A stretch of 64,000 bases of DNA. It comes from Paulownia fortunei. Lineage: Eukaryota; Streptophyta; Magnoliopsida; Lamiales; Paulowniaceae. A model generated the notes under the pieces. That model was not told where the DNA came from and ran no database searches. It saw only the letters and a list, made by a program, of their open reading frames with translations. This document shows positions 24,321 to 38,900 of the stretch, piece after piece. Location of the stretch: the NCBI GenBank assembly GCA_019321725.1, contig CM033115.1, positions 14,270,673 to 14,334,672 of the forward strand. The letters are read 5' to 3'. A program made the translations under genes and the position numbers. The first letter of the stretch is position 1, and each line of letters starts with the position of its first letter.

Positions 24321-26850
24321 TGTAATACTCGAACCTTGTGCTACTCACTCGACCAATATAGTTCATATATTTCATGTTGCGTATGTGTCATTTGTATTTT
24401 AATTGATATTTCATAATCCATTATATTTTATACGATATTTTAATAATTAAACTTTTGAAGTTGTCACAAATATTAATTTCGAAATTCTTTAACCTAATTG
24501 GTTGAGTTGGTACTAAGATACGAGAATTTAGATGTCAACTATCAGATACGATTATGATACACGTAAGTGAAATATGGCATCATTGTATTTATTGATGTAG
24601 GATAAACTATGCAAATAAATTAAATAAGGATAAAATAGTGATAGTAATAATAATAAGAAGAAAAGAAAATAAGGACATTATCATATTAATTAAGAGGGTG
24701 TAAATTCTTACTAGAAATAAATTTGGAGGTTTATAAATAAATATCAAAATATTATGTATTAATTATATATATATATATACATATATATAATATATATGTA
24801 TGGATGTACAAAATATATATATATACACACATATAAGTATACACATGTTATGTTAAGGGTAAACATATATATAATATATTATGTAGTATAATATATATAT
24901 ATATATACATATATGTATACACTGTTATGTTAAGGATAAACATATATATAATATATTATGTAGTATAACATATATATATATACATATATGTATACGTGTA
25001 GTGTGTAGTGTGTAGTGTGTAGTGTGTAGTTATGTTAAGGATAAGTATATATATAATATATTATATTATATTTTCTTAGTAGTTAAGTTATTATAACACA
25101 CACCACACAAACACAAGGCTAAAACACCTCGCGCACGTTCACGGCAACAAAGGAAAGGAAAAAAGAATTAAAAAAAAAAAAGAAAGAAGAGAGAAAAAAA
25201 GAAAGAAAAGAGAGGGTGTTTCAACAAATTTCAATAGTAGGAATTGGAGGAAATTTTGGGTAAGTCCCTTTTAATTTTTGTACGAATAAACATATATGTT
25301 TATATTATTTATTTCTAATTTGAAAAAAAAAATTGATTTAAGTTGACTAGTTATCAACCTGTGAGACAATAATTAATATACACCTTTAATTCAAAATTAG
25401 TTACAAGGATTTGATTTTATTATTTTGTATTAATTGGATAACGGAGTTAATTAAATTGAGGGATTGGTTACAGGATTATAACATATCAATTAAATAATAT
25501 TAGAATAAATTCAAAATGAGAAATTAAGGTATTTAAAAGGTTCTAATTGGGGTGAAGTATAAAATTTTAATATTTTATTGTTACTTAATTTAAATTTAAA
25601 ATTTAAGATCCCTTATGAGATTTGATATAAAAATCTATTGATCAAGAATAAAAATTAATACGTTATAATTTTATAGGCTGCCTTATATCTAAGGTTAGGG
25701 AGGAGAATCTTGTTAACCTTCACTAGGATATCAAAGGTGAAATGTAAGCAAAAATTCATTTGTAACTACAATGTATGAACATAGTATTTTATGCATTATC
25801 TATATTAAATGTGATCCTTGTGTCTTGATGTGTGTATTGTGAGTATTATACATACCTTATAGTGCATATGTTGCTTGGATGATGGGACATATGATCAATT
25901 GTGTCATTGGACATGCTATTTATTAGCATTTACACATGCATGCATAACACGTACTCATAGTTGAGGTTTTTGGCATGCATGACATTATTTTCAGAAAGAA
26001 AATATTTTGGTTGGCTACTACTAGTGTACCGAGGCCAATGTGTGTCTTATTTATATGATATTTGGGGCGCCGCGAGTATTACTTCTTGGAGGATCACAGA
26101 GGTTGATAGGGGGTGTGCCTCTGGCGGTCACGAGAGGGTGGACCACTTGACTGTGCCCTTATCGATGCCAGTGGTGGGAAGACTTCTGGATGGTCACAGG
26201 GGAAGACAAGGGGTGGATCTCTGGTGATCCCAGAAGATAGCCCCGGACTGTGTCGATCTATTTATGACCATGTGATTATTGATATTGTTGAGAGCTCTAT
26301 TCTGTACATAGTAGGTGGGCCAAGGGCCCAGTGATGGAAAATGATTTTGAATGAAATGATTTTAATGCATGAGTTCGCATTCTTGTCATGATCTTATAAA
26401 ATGCATTGCATTTATATTGGATTATTCTTTCAGCATGCATGATTTTCATTTACTGAGCATTAGCTCACATAGTTCATGCATTATAGGTGAGTTTGATGAT
26501 ATTTGAAGCCATGGACTTATTGAGCGAGCGGTTGGAGCTCCTACAGGTTTTGAGGATCAGTGTACATGGATGACGATTTGTTGGGCTGATTGTTAACTTA
26601 TTTGATTTTGGAGATTATTGTATTAGGTTTTGGGATCTGTACTATGTGTTTCTGTACATGGGTATGTAAATGTTATGGTTGTTATAGGTCATCTGCAGGT
26701 ATATATATATATATTAGTTTGTGAGTGAGAAAAATAATTTATTATTTATTATGCTGTTATAGGAAAAAAAAAATATTTCATGCATGCACACAAAATTTAT
26801 TATGTCAAATTATACTATATATATGGTTGTGTATTAATGAGGGTGTTACA
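24321..26850. mobile_element. Solo LTR, 2.53 kb, with 5-bp target duplication
   Basis: The unit begins TGTAATACTC and ends GAGGGTGTTACA, ideal TG...CA LTR ends with short inverted termini. It is flanked by CATTT at 24316-24320 and CATTT at 26851-26855. The host sequence is repeat copy B, which is continuous when the unit is removed (compare copy A at 1300-1330). No primer site or internal region is present, so this is a solo LTR left by recombination. Two overlapping short frames at 25961-26334 lie inside it and are not genes. Family not assigned; the mirrored strand starts TGTAACACCC, common among plant Gypsy LTRs. Confidence 0.85.
24841..25075. repeat. 75-78 bp A/T tandem repeat and 8-bp satellite in solo LTR
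   Basis: Units starting at 24841, 24919 and 24994 share TTATGTTAAGGATAAACATA and ATATATTATGTAGTATAA. Between 24996 and 25029 an 8-bp unit GTGTAGTG repeats about four times. Flanked by long AT runs (24760-24840). Confidence 0.8.
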
Positions 26851-28370
26851 CATTTCCCGTTACAGAGCTATTAAGGAGAGAAGAATAACCTAGAGTTTAC
26901 TATGTAATATTCCTCTAACTCTACCCCAAAATTTCAGCAAAGAAAGATTTTTAATTAAGCCTACCCATTTCCCGGTTGTTCCAACTTCAGCCACAATATT
27001 TTCACAAAAAAATCTAACCCAAAATCAAGCAATCTTTCAATAAAAAGTGAAAAAAAAAATATTGCATTTATTTTCAAAATAGTTGATTTTCAAATACTAA
27101 GAGGATGGTGAAGGAATCTCGTCTTGAAAGTATGCATCATGGTCCCAAACTTCAATTTTTTTGCCCCAAATCTCACCTTTTTGCCTTCGCTTTTAGGGTA
27201 GAGGATTTTTCTAATAATTTCAGAAATAGTTCATGCTTTATTCTTTTATTAATTTAGTACATTTTATACAATATGATTAAAGTTAAACACTTTCATATTT
27301 GTTCCATTTGTAACTTAAATTTGTTAATTCACTATGATGATATGTTTATGCTTGGGATAGGGATTTTTTTTTGGTTTATTTCAAGATCATGCCCAACGCC
27401 CAATTTGCACAAACTTTGAAGTGGCTGCTAATAATTTCTTTTTCTTTTTAATCAAATAATTGATGTTTACATCCACCAAAAAAGTGATCTAAATTTATTA
27501 TCTGCTGTTTAATATGTTAGATTTTAGAAACCTACCAACACAAATTTAATTATGCGGCATACCGCTGCAATGTTTCAGATCTTAGGCAACTATCAACACA
27601 ATATAATTATTGATATGCAAATGTTTAATGAAATTCTTGATTTCAAATAGACATTGGGAACAAATAACATTCAATATCAATATTTTAGAAAAAAAATTAA
27701 AAAATAGTAAAATTTACTAAAAACTTCTTAAAATAAAATTTTAAATCTAAGAAAATTTATGAAAATATTTTTTAATTCAAATTATCCATTTCACCAATTT
27801 TTCACTCTAAAAGCGTTTACTTTTACACTAACATAACTGATATGTTATTAGGTTTAGACTAAATTACAATTGGATTTCTTAGATTAAAATATTAGTGAAT
27901 TCAACTTTTATTTTTCAGAAATTTTTTCTTTGATTTTCAAACTGAAATTTTATATTCATGACTTTAAGCTACAATAGTTCAAAAAACTCTACGATGAAAC
28001 AAATAGATCTGGAGTCAAACAAAACCCTTTCTTATATTTTTGAATTATTGGAACCATATTATTTCAAGAAATTAAAACTTAAGTTTATAATATTATTTAT
28101 ATTTTTCATCTAGATTTAATAATTGAAAGTAAATTTCAAGAGATCGTAATTTTGACCCATTTTTGATTTAACTCCAATAAAGTTGAATAAAATTTTATTC
28201 CCTTCATCATTAAGTTTTTTTCAAATTTATTTTAACTATTCATTTTGAAGAAAAATTCTAGCACAATTTAATATTAGGAACTTGAATGATTTTAATAGTT
28301 CATTCAATATTAAGAAAATTAAAATTAACTTCTTTGCAATTTATCTATTATCTGAGAACTCCAAGAAAAG
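26851..28370 (+). repeat. Dispersed repeat, copy B (left arm)
   Basis: Matches copy A (about 1310-2580), copy C in reverse and copy D in reverse. It reaches the gap at 28370 without a recognisable end. The diverged copy at 45640-46520 (minus) shows the family continues past the point where the gap cuts it (CTCCAAGAAAATATTTTTATCC and on). Confidence 0.7.
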
Positions 28371-28470
28371 NNNNNNNNNNNNNNNNNNNNNNNNNNNNNN
28401 NNNNNNNNNNNNNNNNNNNNNNNNNNNNNNNNNNNNNNNNNNNNNNNNNNNNNNNNNNNNNNNNNNNNNN
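28371..28470. other. Assembly gap of exactly 100 N
   Basis: A run of 100 N at the axis of the inverted repeat. A round 100 usually denotes unknown length in scaffolding. The right side (28471-28484, TTTTGGATAAAAAA) extends repeat copy B 14 bases further than the left side. Reading frames crossing the N run are meaningless. Confidence 0.98.
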
Positions 28471-30004
28471 TTTTGGATAAAAAACTTTTCTTGGAGTTCT
28501 CAGATAATAGATAAATTGCAAAGAAGTTAATTTTAATTTTCTTAATATTGAATGAACTATTAAAATCATTCAAGTTCCTAATATTAAATTGTGCTAGAAT
28601 TTTTCTTCAAAATGAATAGTTAAAATAAATTTGAAAAAAACTTAATGATGAAGGGAATAAAATTTTATTCAACTTTATTGGAGTTAAATCAAAAATGGGT
28701 CAAAATTACGATCTCTTGAAATTTACTTTCAATTATTAAATCTAGATGAAAAATATAAATAATATTATAAACTTAAGTTTTAATTTCTTGAAATAATATG
28801 GTTCCAATAATTCAAAAATATAAGAAAGGGTTTTGTTTGACTCCAGATCTATTTGTTTCATCGTAGAGTTTTTTGAACTATTGTAGCTTAAAGTCATGAA
28901 TATAAAATTTCAGTTTGAAAATCAAAGAAAAAATTTCTGAAAAATAAAAGTTGAATTCACTAATATTTTAATCTAAGAAATCCAATTGTAATTTAGTCTA
29001 AACCTAATAACATATCAGTTATGTTAGTGTAAAAGTAAACGCTTTTAGAGTGAAAAATTGGTGAAATGGATAATTTGAATTAAAAAATATTTTCATAAAT
29101 TTTCTTAGATTTAAAATTTTATTTTAAGAAGTTTTTAGTAAATTTTACTATTTTTTAATTTTTTTTCTAAAATATTGATATTGAATGTTATTTGTTCCCA
29201 ATGTCTATTTGAAATCAAGAATTTCATTAAACATTTGCATATCAATAATTATATTGTGTTGATAGTTGCCTAAGATCTGAAACATTGCAGCGGTATGCCG
29301 CATAATTAAATTTGTGTTGGTAGGTTTCTAAAATCTAACATATTAAACAGCAGATAATAAATTTAGATCACTTTTTTGGTGGATGTAAACATCAATTATT
29401 TGATTAAAAAGAAAAAGAAATTATTAGCAGCCACTTCAAAGTTTGTGCAAATTGGGCGTTGGGCATGATCTTGAAATAAACCAAAAAAAAATCCCTATCC
29501 CAAGCATAAACATATCATCATAGTGAATTAACAAATTTAAGTTACAAATGGAACAAATATGAAAGTGTTTAACTTTAATCATATTGTATAAAATGTACTA
29601 AATTAATAAAAGAATAAAGCATGAACTATTTCTGAAATTATTAGAAAAATCCTCTACCCTAAAAGCGAAGGCAAAAAGGTGAGATTTGGGGCAAAAAAAT
29701 TGAAGTTTGGGACCATGATGCATACTTTCAAGACGAGATTCCTTCACCATCCTCTTAGTATTTGAAAATCAACTATTTTGAAAATAAATGCAATATTTTT
29801 TTTTTCACTTTTTATTGAAAGATTGCTTGATTTTGGGTTAGATTTTTTTGTGAAAATATTGTGGCTGAAGTTGGAACAACCGGGAAATGGGTAGGCTTAA
29901 TTAAAAATCTTTCTTTGCTGAAATTTTGGGGTAGAGTTAGAGGAATATTACATAGTAAACTCTAGGTTATTCTTCTCTCCTTAATAGCTCTGTAACGGGA
30001 AATG
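28471..30004 (-). repeat. Dispersed repeat, copy B (right arm mirror)
   Basis: Reverse complement of 26851-28370 plus 14 further bases next to the gap. Ends with the target duplication AAATG at 30000-30004 beside the mirrored solo LTR. Confidence 0.8.
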
Positions 30005-32534
30005 TGTAACACCCTCATTAATACACAACCATATATATAGTATAATTTGACATAATAAATTTTGTGTGCATGCATGAAATATTTTTTTTTTCCTATAACA
30101 GCATAATAAATAATAAATTATTTTTCTCACTCACAAACTAATATATATATATATACCTGCAGATGACCTATAACAACCATAACATTTACATACCCATGTA
30201 CAGAAACACATAGTACAGATCCCAAAACCTAATACAATAATCTCCAAAATCAAATAAGTTAACAATCAGCCCAACAAATCGTCATCCATGTACACTGATC
30301 CTCAAAACCTGTAGGAGCTCCAACCGCTCGCTCAATAAGTCCATGGCTTCAAATATCATCAAACTCACCTATAATGCATGAACTATGTGAGCTAATGCTC
30401 AGTAAATGAAAATCATGCATGCTGAAAGAATAATCCAATATAAATGCAATGCATTTTATAAGATCATGACAAGAATGCGAACTCATGCATTAAAATCATT
30501 TCATTCAAAATCATTTTCCATCACTGGGCCCTTGGCCCACCTACTATGTACAGAATAGAGCTCTCAACAATATCAATAATCACATGGTCATAAATAGATC
30601 GACACAGTCCGGGGCTATCTTCTGGGATCACCAGAGATCCACCCCTTGTCTTCCCCTGTGACCATCCAGAAGTCTTCCCACCACTGGCATCGATAAGGGC
30701 ACAGTCAAGTGGTCCACCCTCTCGTGACCGCCAGAGGCACACCCCCTATCAACCTCTGTGATCCTCCAAGAAGTAATACTCGCGGCGCCCCAAATATCAT
30801 ATAAATAAGACACACATTGGCCTCGGTACACTAGTAGTAGCCAACCAAAATATTTTCTTTCTGAAAATAATGTCATGCATGCCAAAAACCTCAACTATGA
30901 GTACGTGTTATGCATGCATGTGTAAATGCTAATAAATAGCATGTCCAATGACACAATTGATCATATGTCCCATCATCCAAGCAACATATGCACTATAAGG
31001 TATGTATAATACTCACAATACACACATCAAGACACAAGGATCACATTTAATATAGATAATGCATAAAATACTATGTTCATACATTGTAGTTACAAATGAA
31101 TTTTTGCTTACATTTCACCTTTGATATCCTAGTGAAGGTTAACAAGATTCTCCTCCCTAACCTTAGATATAAGGCAGCCTATAAAATTATAACGTATTAA
31201 TTTTTATTCTTGATCAATAGATTTTTATATCAAATCTCATAAGGGATCTTAAATTTTAAATTTAAATTAAGTAACAATAAAATATTAAAATTTTATACTT
31301 CACCCCAATTAGAACCTTTTAAATACCTTAATTTCTCATTTTGAATTTATTCTAATATTATTTAATTGATATGTTATAATCCTGTAACCAATCCCTCAAT
31401 TTAATTAACTCCGTTATCCAATTAATACAAAATAATAAAATCAAATCCTTGTAACTAATTTTGAATTAAAGGTGTATATTAATTATTGTCTCACAGGTTG
31501 ATAACTAGTCAACTTAAATCAATTTTTTTTTTCAAATTAGAAATAAATAATATAAACATATATGTTTATTCGTACAAAAATTAAAAGGGACTTACCCAAA
31601 ATTTCCTCCAATTCCTACTATTGAAATTTGTTGAAACACCCTCTCTTTTCTTTCTTTTTTTCTCTCTTCTTTCTTTTTTTTTTTTAATTCTTTTTTCCTT
31701 TCCTTTGTTGCCGTGAACGTGCGCGAGGTGTTTTAGCCTTGTGTTTGTGTGGTGTGTGTTATAATAACTTAACTACTAAGAAAATATAATATAATATATT
31801 ATATATATACTTATCCTTAACATAACTACACACTACACACTACACACTACACACTACACGTATACATATATGTATATATATATATGTTATACTACATAAT
31901 ATATTATATATATGTTTATCCTTAACATAACAGTGTATACATATATGTATATATATATATATATTATACTACATAATATATTATATATATGTTTACCCTT
32001 AACATAACATGTGTATACTTATATGTGTGTATATATATATATTTTGTACATCCATACATATATATTATATATATGTATATATATATATATAATTAATACA
32101 TAATATTTTGATATTTATTTATAAACCTCCAAATTTATTTCTAGTAAGAATTTACACCCTCTTAATTAATATGATAATGTCCTTATTTTCTTTTCTTCTT
32201 ATTATTATTACTATCACTATTTTATCCTTATTTAATTTATTTGCATAGTTTATCCTACATCAATAAATACAATGATGCCATATTTCACTTACGTGTATCA
32301 TAATCGTATCTGATAGTTGACATCTAAATTCTCGTATCTTAGTACCAACTCAACCAATTAGGTTAAAGAATTTCGAAATTAATATTTGTGACAACTTCAA
32401 AAGTTTAATTATTAAAATATCGTATAAAATATAATGGATTATGAAATATCAATTAAAATACAAATGACACATACGCAACATGAAATATATGAACTATATT
32501 GGTCGAGTGAGTAGCACAAGGTTCGAGTATTACA
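30005..32534. mobile_element. Solo LTR, right-arm mirror
   Basis: Begins TGTAACACCC and ends GAGTATTACA, flanked by AAATG at 30000-30004 and 32535-32539. Mirror of 24321-26850, including the tandem repeats (31780-32014) and the two short non-genic frames (30521-30894). Confidence 0.85.
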
Positions 32535-32583
32535 AAATGCGAACACATATCAGTTTAATAGAAAAGGGCATAATGGTACTAAA

Positions 32584-32914
32584 TTTATTAAAACAAGCAT
32601 TGAGAGTTTGGTATCATCGCTTTAGCTCAGTACTTATGGAACTTGGTTTTATTGTTTGCAAATCTTATTCCTCTCTTTTCGTTAGAAGAAATGCTAGTGA
32701 TGCATCTTCATTCATAAATGTTTATGTTGATGACTTTGATGACATTATAGTGATAGGTGATGACTCTATAAGTATTCCAGAGATTGTTAATTATTTAGGC
32801 ACTCATTTTAACATGAAGGATCTTGACCCTCTATCATATTTCAACATTCTTGTTACTTCTTATTCAATCCAAATATAAATTGGATTTGCTTGAGAAAATT
32901 GGCATGTTGGATGA
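32584..32914 (+). pseudogene. Old Copia reverse transcriptase, mirror
   Basis: Plus-strand mirror of 23941-24271 with identical translation (LLKQALRVWYH..., YVDD motif). The upstream part of the apparent 132-codon frame (from 32480) is solo-LTR sequence, so the start codon there is artefactual. It resumes at 39317. Confidence 0.85.
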
Positions 32915-35900
32915 TGTAAGAAAATTAACAACAATATATATAATAAGTGGATCGAATATATCTATACGTAGCAGATTATCGATCCACATATATTGAATTA
33001 AGCTCGTCTATCAGCCTCCTTTTGATCAAACTACAAATATATCTTTCTTGTTGGTGGTGAATAAATAGTAGAGTTGTTCACTCAATTACACATTTCAAAT
33101 CCTTGGAGTTTATGGTCATACTCCAAAGAAGAGTGTAGCGAGAAATTTTAGGAGATATATGAACAGAGTTTGGAGAGGATTACGTTCACTCACACCCTCT
33201 GTTGGATGGGCATTAGAGATATATATTTCTATTCAATGAAGAATTCCAGTCCAACTAGGAACTCAATGTCAGTCAAATTGTGGAAACATCTAACTAAATA
33301 TGAATGACAATTGGATCAAGGGTTCTAAAACCGATCTAATCCCACTCAATACATATTTGACTCAATCTCCTCGAATCTCATCATCATACAATTTCTTAGT
33401 CTCACATCAGTCATTTCATACAGGAAATGAGATGTGTGACCAAGTGAGAAAGCATAGGTGAGGAGAGTTATATTAAGTTATCACCAAACTAACATAACCC
33501 TACAACTCAATAGCTCATTGTGTACCCCAAACCAAGTGGTTGAACTCAATCAAACATCTCTAGATCCCTCAATAAAATAAATAGAGCATGCTCGACCTAC
33601 TCAAATATGTATATATGTTCATGACTAGTCAAACACATTTCGACATAGTCGCCCGGGCTATGAACCATAGAACATAAGTGCATTACCAACTTAGTTCTTC
33701 TTCGGCCTCTCATGCCACTTCAACTTAGTCTTGATAGCTTTTCTAGATATGCTCCAATACACCGAATCATGCATGGCCATTGAAAACATGCTAAAGTGGC
33801 GTCATCAAGCTTACACCTCATGACAAAGTTTAGATTCCCAAAGGGTACAAGAAATAATATGGGCTCACATAGTAACGAAACAAGGACCCATTCAGTCATT
33901 TTTCCATATGAGGTCATCTCAAAATACATGTAGTATAAATACATGCTATGATGGAGCTCCCACTCAATTTGGGCATGTCACGATCTAAACATCATATGAA
34001 CCTAAGTCCAGTTGCTCTCCAAGCATCTGACCTGCGCACCACCAGAAGTCACTCTCCAAAATGCCTTCTTGCAGTTCGTACGTTCAGCTAAGAACAGACT
34101 TATTATGAAGTTTGGACTTACTTTTTCATAATTGATCAACTCTAATCTCATTTTAGCCTCTAAGCTAAGGTGACTCTTAGTTATGCATATTACTCCAAGC
34201 GCAAAGACAATCATTCATAAATTTCAATTATGCGACACGATCTTTAAATCTCATCTTGCTTGCTATCACAGCGCCAGGGCGATTACCCGTGTGAGAGGGT
34301 CAGTCAAAGCCTGTGACAACTAACAAATTCAGTACCAAACTTATAATAAGAATACAAATATAACTCATTAATCATAACATGTTCTCACCGACCACAAAAA
34401 TCAAATTCTATGTAATCCCATACTACTTACATACCTTTGGAGCATATCTTCATACAATGGCAAGGGATAAGCAATCCAAGAAAGAGGAATACGGCCTGAG
34501 AACAATTTAATTATGCGCAATACTCCCTTAAGTGAAGAGATGACAAGTATTAGTATGTTTAGTCCTCTATCAATACTCGACACTCAAAGCATACTCTATC
34601 AAAGTAGCTTTATTATCACAAAGACAATAGTAGCCTCACAAATGTACGCACAATGCACATCATTTCAAAATACCATATTGTCTTCAATAAATCTCATACC
34701 ATTCTATTAAGATATATAAGTATCCACTTGACAGCATCACATTGTTACGTCAATGATCACTTTGATAACCACTCATCAATAATCTAATTATCAAGCATAG
34801 TACTAGTCAAGTACATACTAGTGCACATTAAATCTTCCACAATGCTTACATAATATTAGCTAGCATTTCTTTTTTTCTTCCATCTTAAGGCATTTTAATC
34901 TAAGTAAGAACATAATCTTTGACCATGAAATGTCAATAGGATTGGTGAGATGCACACAAAAACTTGGTATCACAATACCAAGTATACATCTACTTTTCCT
35001 ATGTCCATTCAAATATAAAGGACAACTACTACTAAGTGGAGACACCTTTATATCTCTTCTAACCATCACATTATTGCCCAAATATGTGAGAATTAAATTC
35101 CTTTATTTATGTTGATATATATTCAGTGATCTTACTCGACCATCGTAAGCCTATCAGAGTGATAGTTCGATGAAATCAATAGCACCACTATTTGGATGAT
35201 AATTCAAGTTACAAATGGAGCTTCACGATCAACAATCTTTGTGCTCTTGCCCCACTTCTTGAATTTATTAGGTGATCCATATAGATCTCAACGTCCACTC
35301 CTGAGTTATATATGTCAATCTCAATCATCCAAGACAAACCTAGACAAAAGTGGCAATAACTAATAGCATCTTGGTGAATCGATGCAATCTCACCCTTTAA
35401 GGAGAACATCTCAAAAATAAATTATGCTTCACAATTAGGCATAAATTTTTTTCCATTGATTGAGCTATTCAGATGTTAATCAACCCATCTATTTTGTACT
35501 TGATCTCTAGAAACTACATGTTTTTAATGGTCTTGCACCCAGACGGATCAACCAGCTCAAGACTTTGTTCTTAGTTATTAGGCTCATCTTTTCTTTCATA
35601 GCAACTATTCTCTTAAATCAAATGAAGTTAAAAGTCTAAGTTGACTCATCAACATCCACAAAAATAGCCATGAAAGATACCCACTTAATCTCATATAGAT
35701 GATGGGGAACAACTCATGTGCACTCATTCTTACTTGTGGAATATGAGAGTTATTTTCAAGTGAGACACTTCCATTGACTTAGGGTCGCTCCCACTATCCC
35801 AACTATTAATATATGAGTTTTAAAAAACACCATCCTCACTAGAAAATTGAGCATCTCTTCAAGGATCTTGCAACTCATATAGCGCAAGATTTCATTTGAC

Positions 35901-38900
35901 TTCTGATATGCTCGTAAATTCTCATTGAGAAAATCTACATTGTGCGACTTAATTTTTATATTTCTCCATCAAGGTGTTTCTCACTTTTGAGAATATATCT
36001 TCTTGAACTTAAATAGGCATAAACCCACTGTTTGGGCTTGTTGCCATATCACAGTTCATTGAAAGTTGGAGAATTCACTTTGAGGCACAATTTTCATTAT
36101 GTAGGCCACAATCAAGATTGCATCATCCTAATTGAGATACAAATCAATTTGCGCCATTATATGAATCGAGTCATTTTAAAGTGTTTGATTCATCACTCTT
36201 CGTAAGTTCGTTTAGTTGCAAAGTATTTTGAATCATCTTTCAAATTGCAATTCTATTTTCCACACACATGTGTCTAAACTATTTAGACATATTATTCTCG
36301 CTTCCTATTAGTATATTGAACCTCAATGTTCATACTCTCTGTGGTTTTCTACCTCTGTCAAGAATCACTCTAAATAATTTGGTGCTTCTAACTAGTGAGA
36401 GTTGGAATGTACTAGCTTATAGTGCAAATAACAAAGAAAGAAAAATAGAATGCACTATTCAGTACCTCGCACTCATTTTAGGGGACTAGCTCTAGAGGAT
36501 AAATAATCTTCTTTCTTTCTTCCAGCAGGCTTTTCACGCTAGAAAAATTTGTGCAGAGGGTGGTTGACCTTAGCAAGTTAGCCAATAAAGCTTTTTCCAG
36601 CTAATATAATCATTCTCCTAACATCGCATGCCATGATATAATTAAAACAAAAAATCATGAAAAAAGTACAAGAAAACCTATGTTAAGCCAATCGTATCAC
36701 AAACATAACCTATACCTAAAAGGTCTCTTACATGAAGATGAACAAATCTACTCGCTCAACTAATATTTTTTAAGTGTATCAATTCAATAGACTATTTCGA
36801 ATCTAGTACCTTTTGCACATCTCCAAGGAGTACTTCACACTAATTATTGAGCTTGAAAAATAGCTCATGCCCTTTGTTGAGCTTGAGATGGCACTATAAA
36901 CTCATAGTGCCTTCTCTTGTACATCATTTAAGCAAACATAGTTGTACAACACTCGATAATAGTTTACTCAATCTCCAATCTTATACTATGTTTCATCAAT
37001 TTCTATATCCATCAAAGGAGAGAATTGAGAATATAAGCAAATGAGAGAGCTTTAAGTAGTCAAACTTCATCTCAGTACAATTACGAGCGAAGTGATCAAT
37101 CTCATCATTGCACTTGATATTTGTTGATGCTTAGTTGCCTTTATCACTATGATGACACATCTTGTTACTTCATTGGATCAAATTTACGATTCTAGTTTTA
37201 ACTTTTGCTTTGGTCAAGCTACTTTTGCCTTTTCCAACACTAACCCAAGTTGGTTTATTTTGGTCAACATGAGCGACAAGAACAATTACTTGTATATTTT
37301 CGACTCTCAACAATCAGCCTCAAGTTAGGCAATTATTATCGAAAACATGTTAGTAATATTTATAAGTCAACTCAAAAAACTAATTTTAGGACAACTAGAA
37401 CTTTTTAATTGTGAGCAAGCTCATATGACAAAATAGAGCTCAAACTCTGTTATTAAATCCTTGTGTTTACAGCTTACATAAATTAAAGAGCAAATATGAT
37501 TCTTGATCCATTAGTATATTGTCAGTGTCCAAGGTGCGACAATATTTGACAACTTAAAATCCTGTATTTGCAGCTTAAACAAATTAAAGTGCAAATTTTA
37601 ATCTAAGTCCACTACCATATTGTTAACATCTAAGTAGCGATAATATTGGACAACTTGTCCATTTTCGTGCTTAATTAGCTTAAAACATAAAATTGGTAAG
37701 TTGGTTTAAGACTTCTAAATTAATTGCGTAAAAAATATAGGTACTGATCTATTATTTTATTTTAGATCCAAGTAAATTATTTATTATTCCTTATACTTAG
37801 CGAAATCGAAAATTTCGCAACTCAGGCAAATAATCATCTCCCACTGAATAAAAGACATAATAAAAATTTACTGATCATGAATAAAATACAAATTTGTCCA
37901 CACATATATTATGAATGAAAATATGCAATATAAATAATAAAACATTAGCCCCATATGGGCGATATTGATATTTGGTGCATCATGTTTAGATAATTTTGGC
38001 CCATGAAAATATATTTGTATGCATCATAATGCGCAAAAAATAAAAATATTTTGCATGCACTCTAATGTGCAAAAAATAAAAATATTTTGCATGAACTCTA
38101 ATGCGCAAAAAATAAAAATATTTTGTATGCACTTTAATGCACAAAAAGTATTTTGATATTAAAAATTTTGACCCACAAAAGTATATTTGCATGTATTGTA
38201 ATTCACAAAAAATAAAAACTATTTTGCATGCACTCTAATGCGCAAAAATATTTTAATCACTTTCTATTGGAATTAATCCAATAAATTCTATTTTTTTCAT
38301 AGGGTCAAAGTAATATGATCAAATTACAAAAAAAATAATACCAAAATCAACCACTCATTAGTTAGGTTGGACAGCAAATGCCAAGAAGTATGCACAAACA
38401 ATATCCAATAAAACTTTTATACAGCCAATTATGAATTAATGTTTAGAGGTGGCCTAGTGGTACTTTACAATTACAAGGTGACCCAAGTTCAAATCCTCCT
38501 TCTCCGGCACCGGCCAACCGATTCCGATGACCAAATCGATTTTCCGGTGAGAAATTAAATTTCTATCAAAAACTTTAAAAATTCATATCTTACTTATTTT
38601 AAGTCAGTTTTTGCTGAATTTCATATCGTTTCGAACCTCTTTTCATGCTCTACAATATAGTATAAAAATTTCATAACAAAATATCAAAAATTGTTCCATT
38701 TTGAGTCTAAAATAAATGGGTCTTTAACTTTAAATAAAATTTTCTCTCAAATCGTTTATCCATTTTTCAACAAATTTTAACCATATAATCTACACATTAA
38801 GATCTACGTATGGTAAAAAAAAATTATATTTTTTTAAGGCATATACACATCCATAAATTCAATCAAATAAATAGTAAGAACGAGCCCTATGGGCTCTGAT

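Larger units (their letters stand above)
13880..28370 (+). repeat. Left arm of giant inverted repeat
   Basis: Reverse complement of 28485-42974 with pairing x to 56855-x. Reading frames at 16130, 17090, 17352, 19811, 21446, 23977, 25961 and others have mirror partners with identical translations and constant coordinate sum. The sum is 56854 at the MATH fragment, so a 1-bp indel lies between about 14280 and 16130. Substitutions were seen only in about 13900-15300. The outer end coincides with the junction to repeat copy D. Confidence 0.95.

Noticed and set aside
25961..26334. Two overlapping reading frames of 88 and 73 codons, mirrored at 30521-30894
   Set aside because: They lie wholly inside the solo LTR, overlap in different frames and match no family I know.
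28282..28573. Reading frames crossing the N gap on both strands
   Set aside because: They consist of repeat copy B and unknown bases; the mirror-image pairs arise from the inverted repeat.
32480..32583. N-terminal part of the 132-codon frame with YVDD
   Set aside because: The first ~35 codons are solo-LTR and repeat sequence; only the part from LLKQALRV is polymerase.
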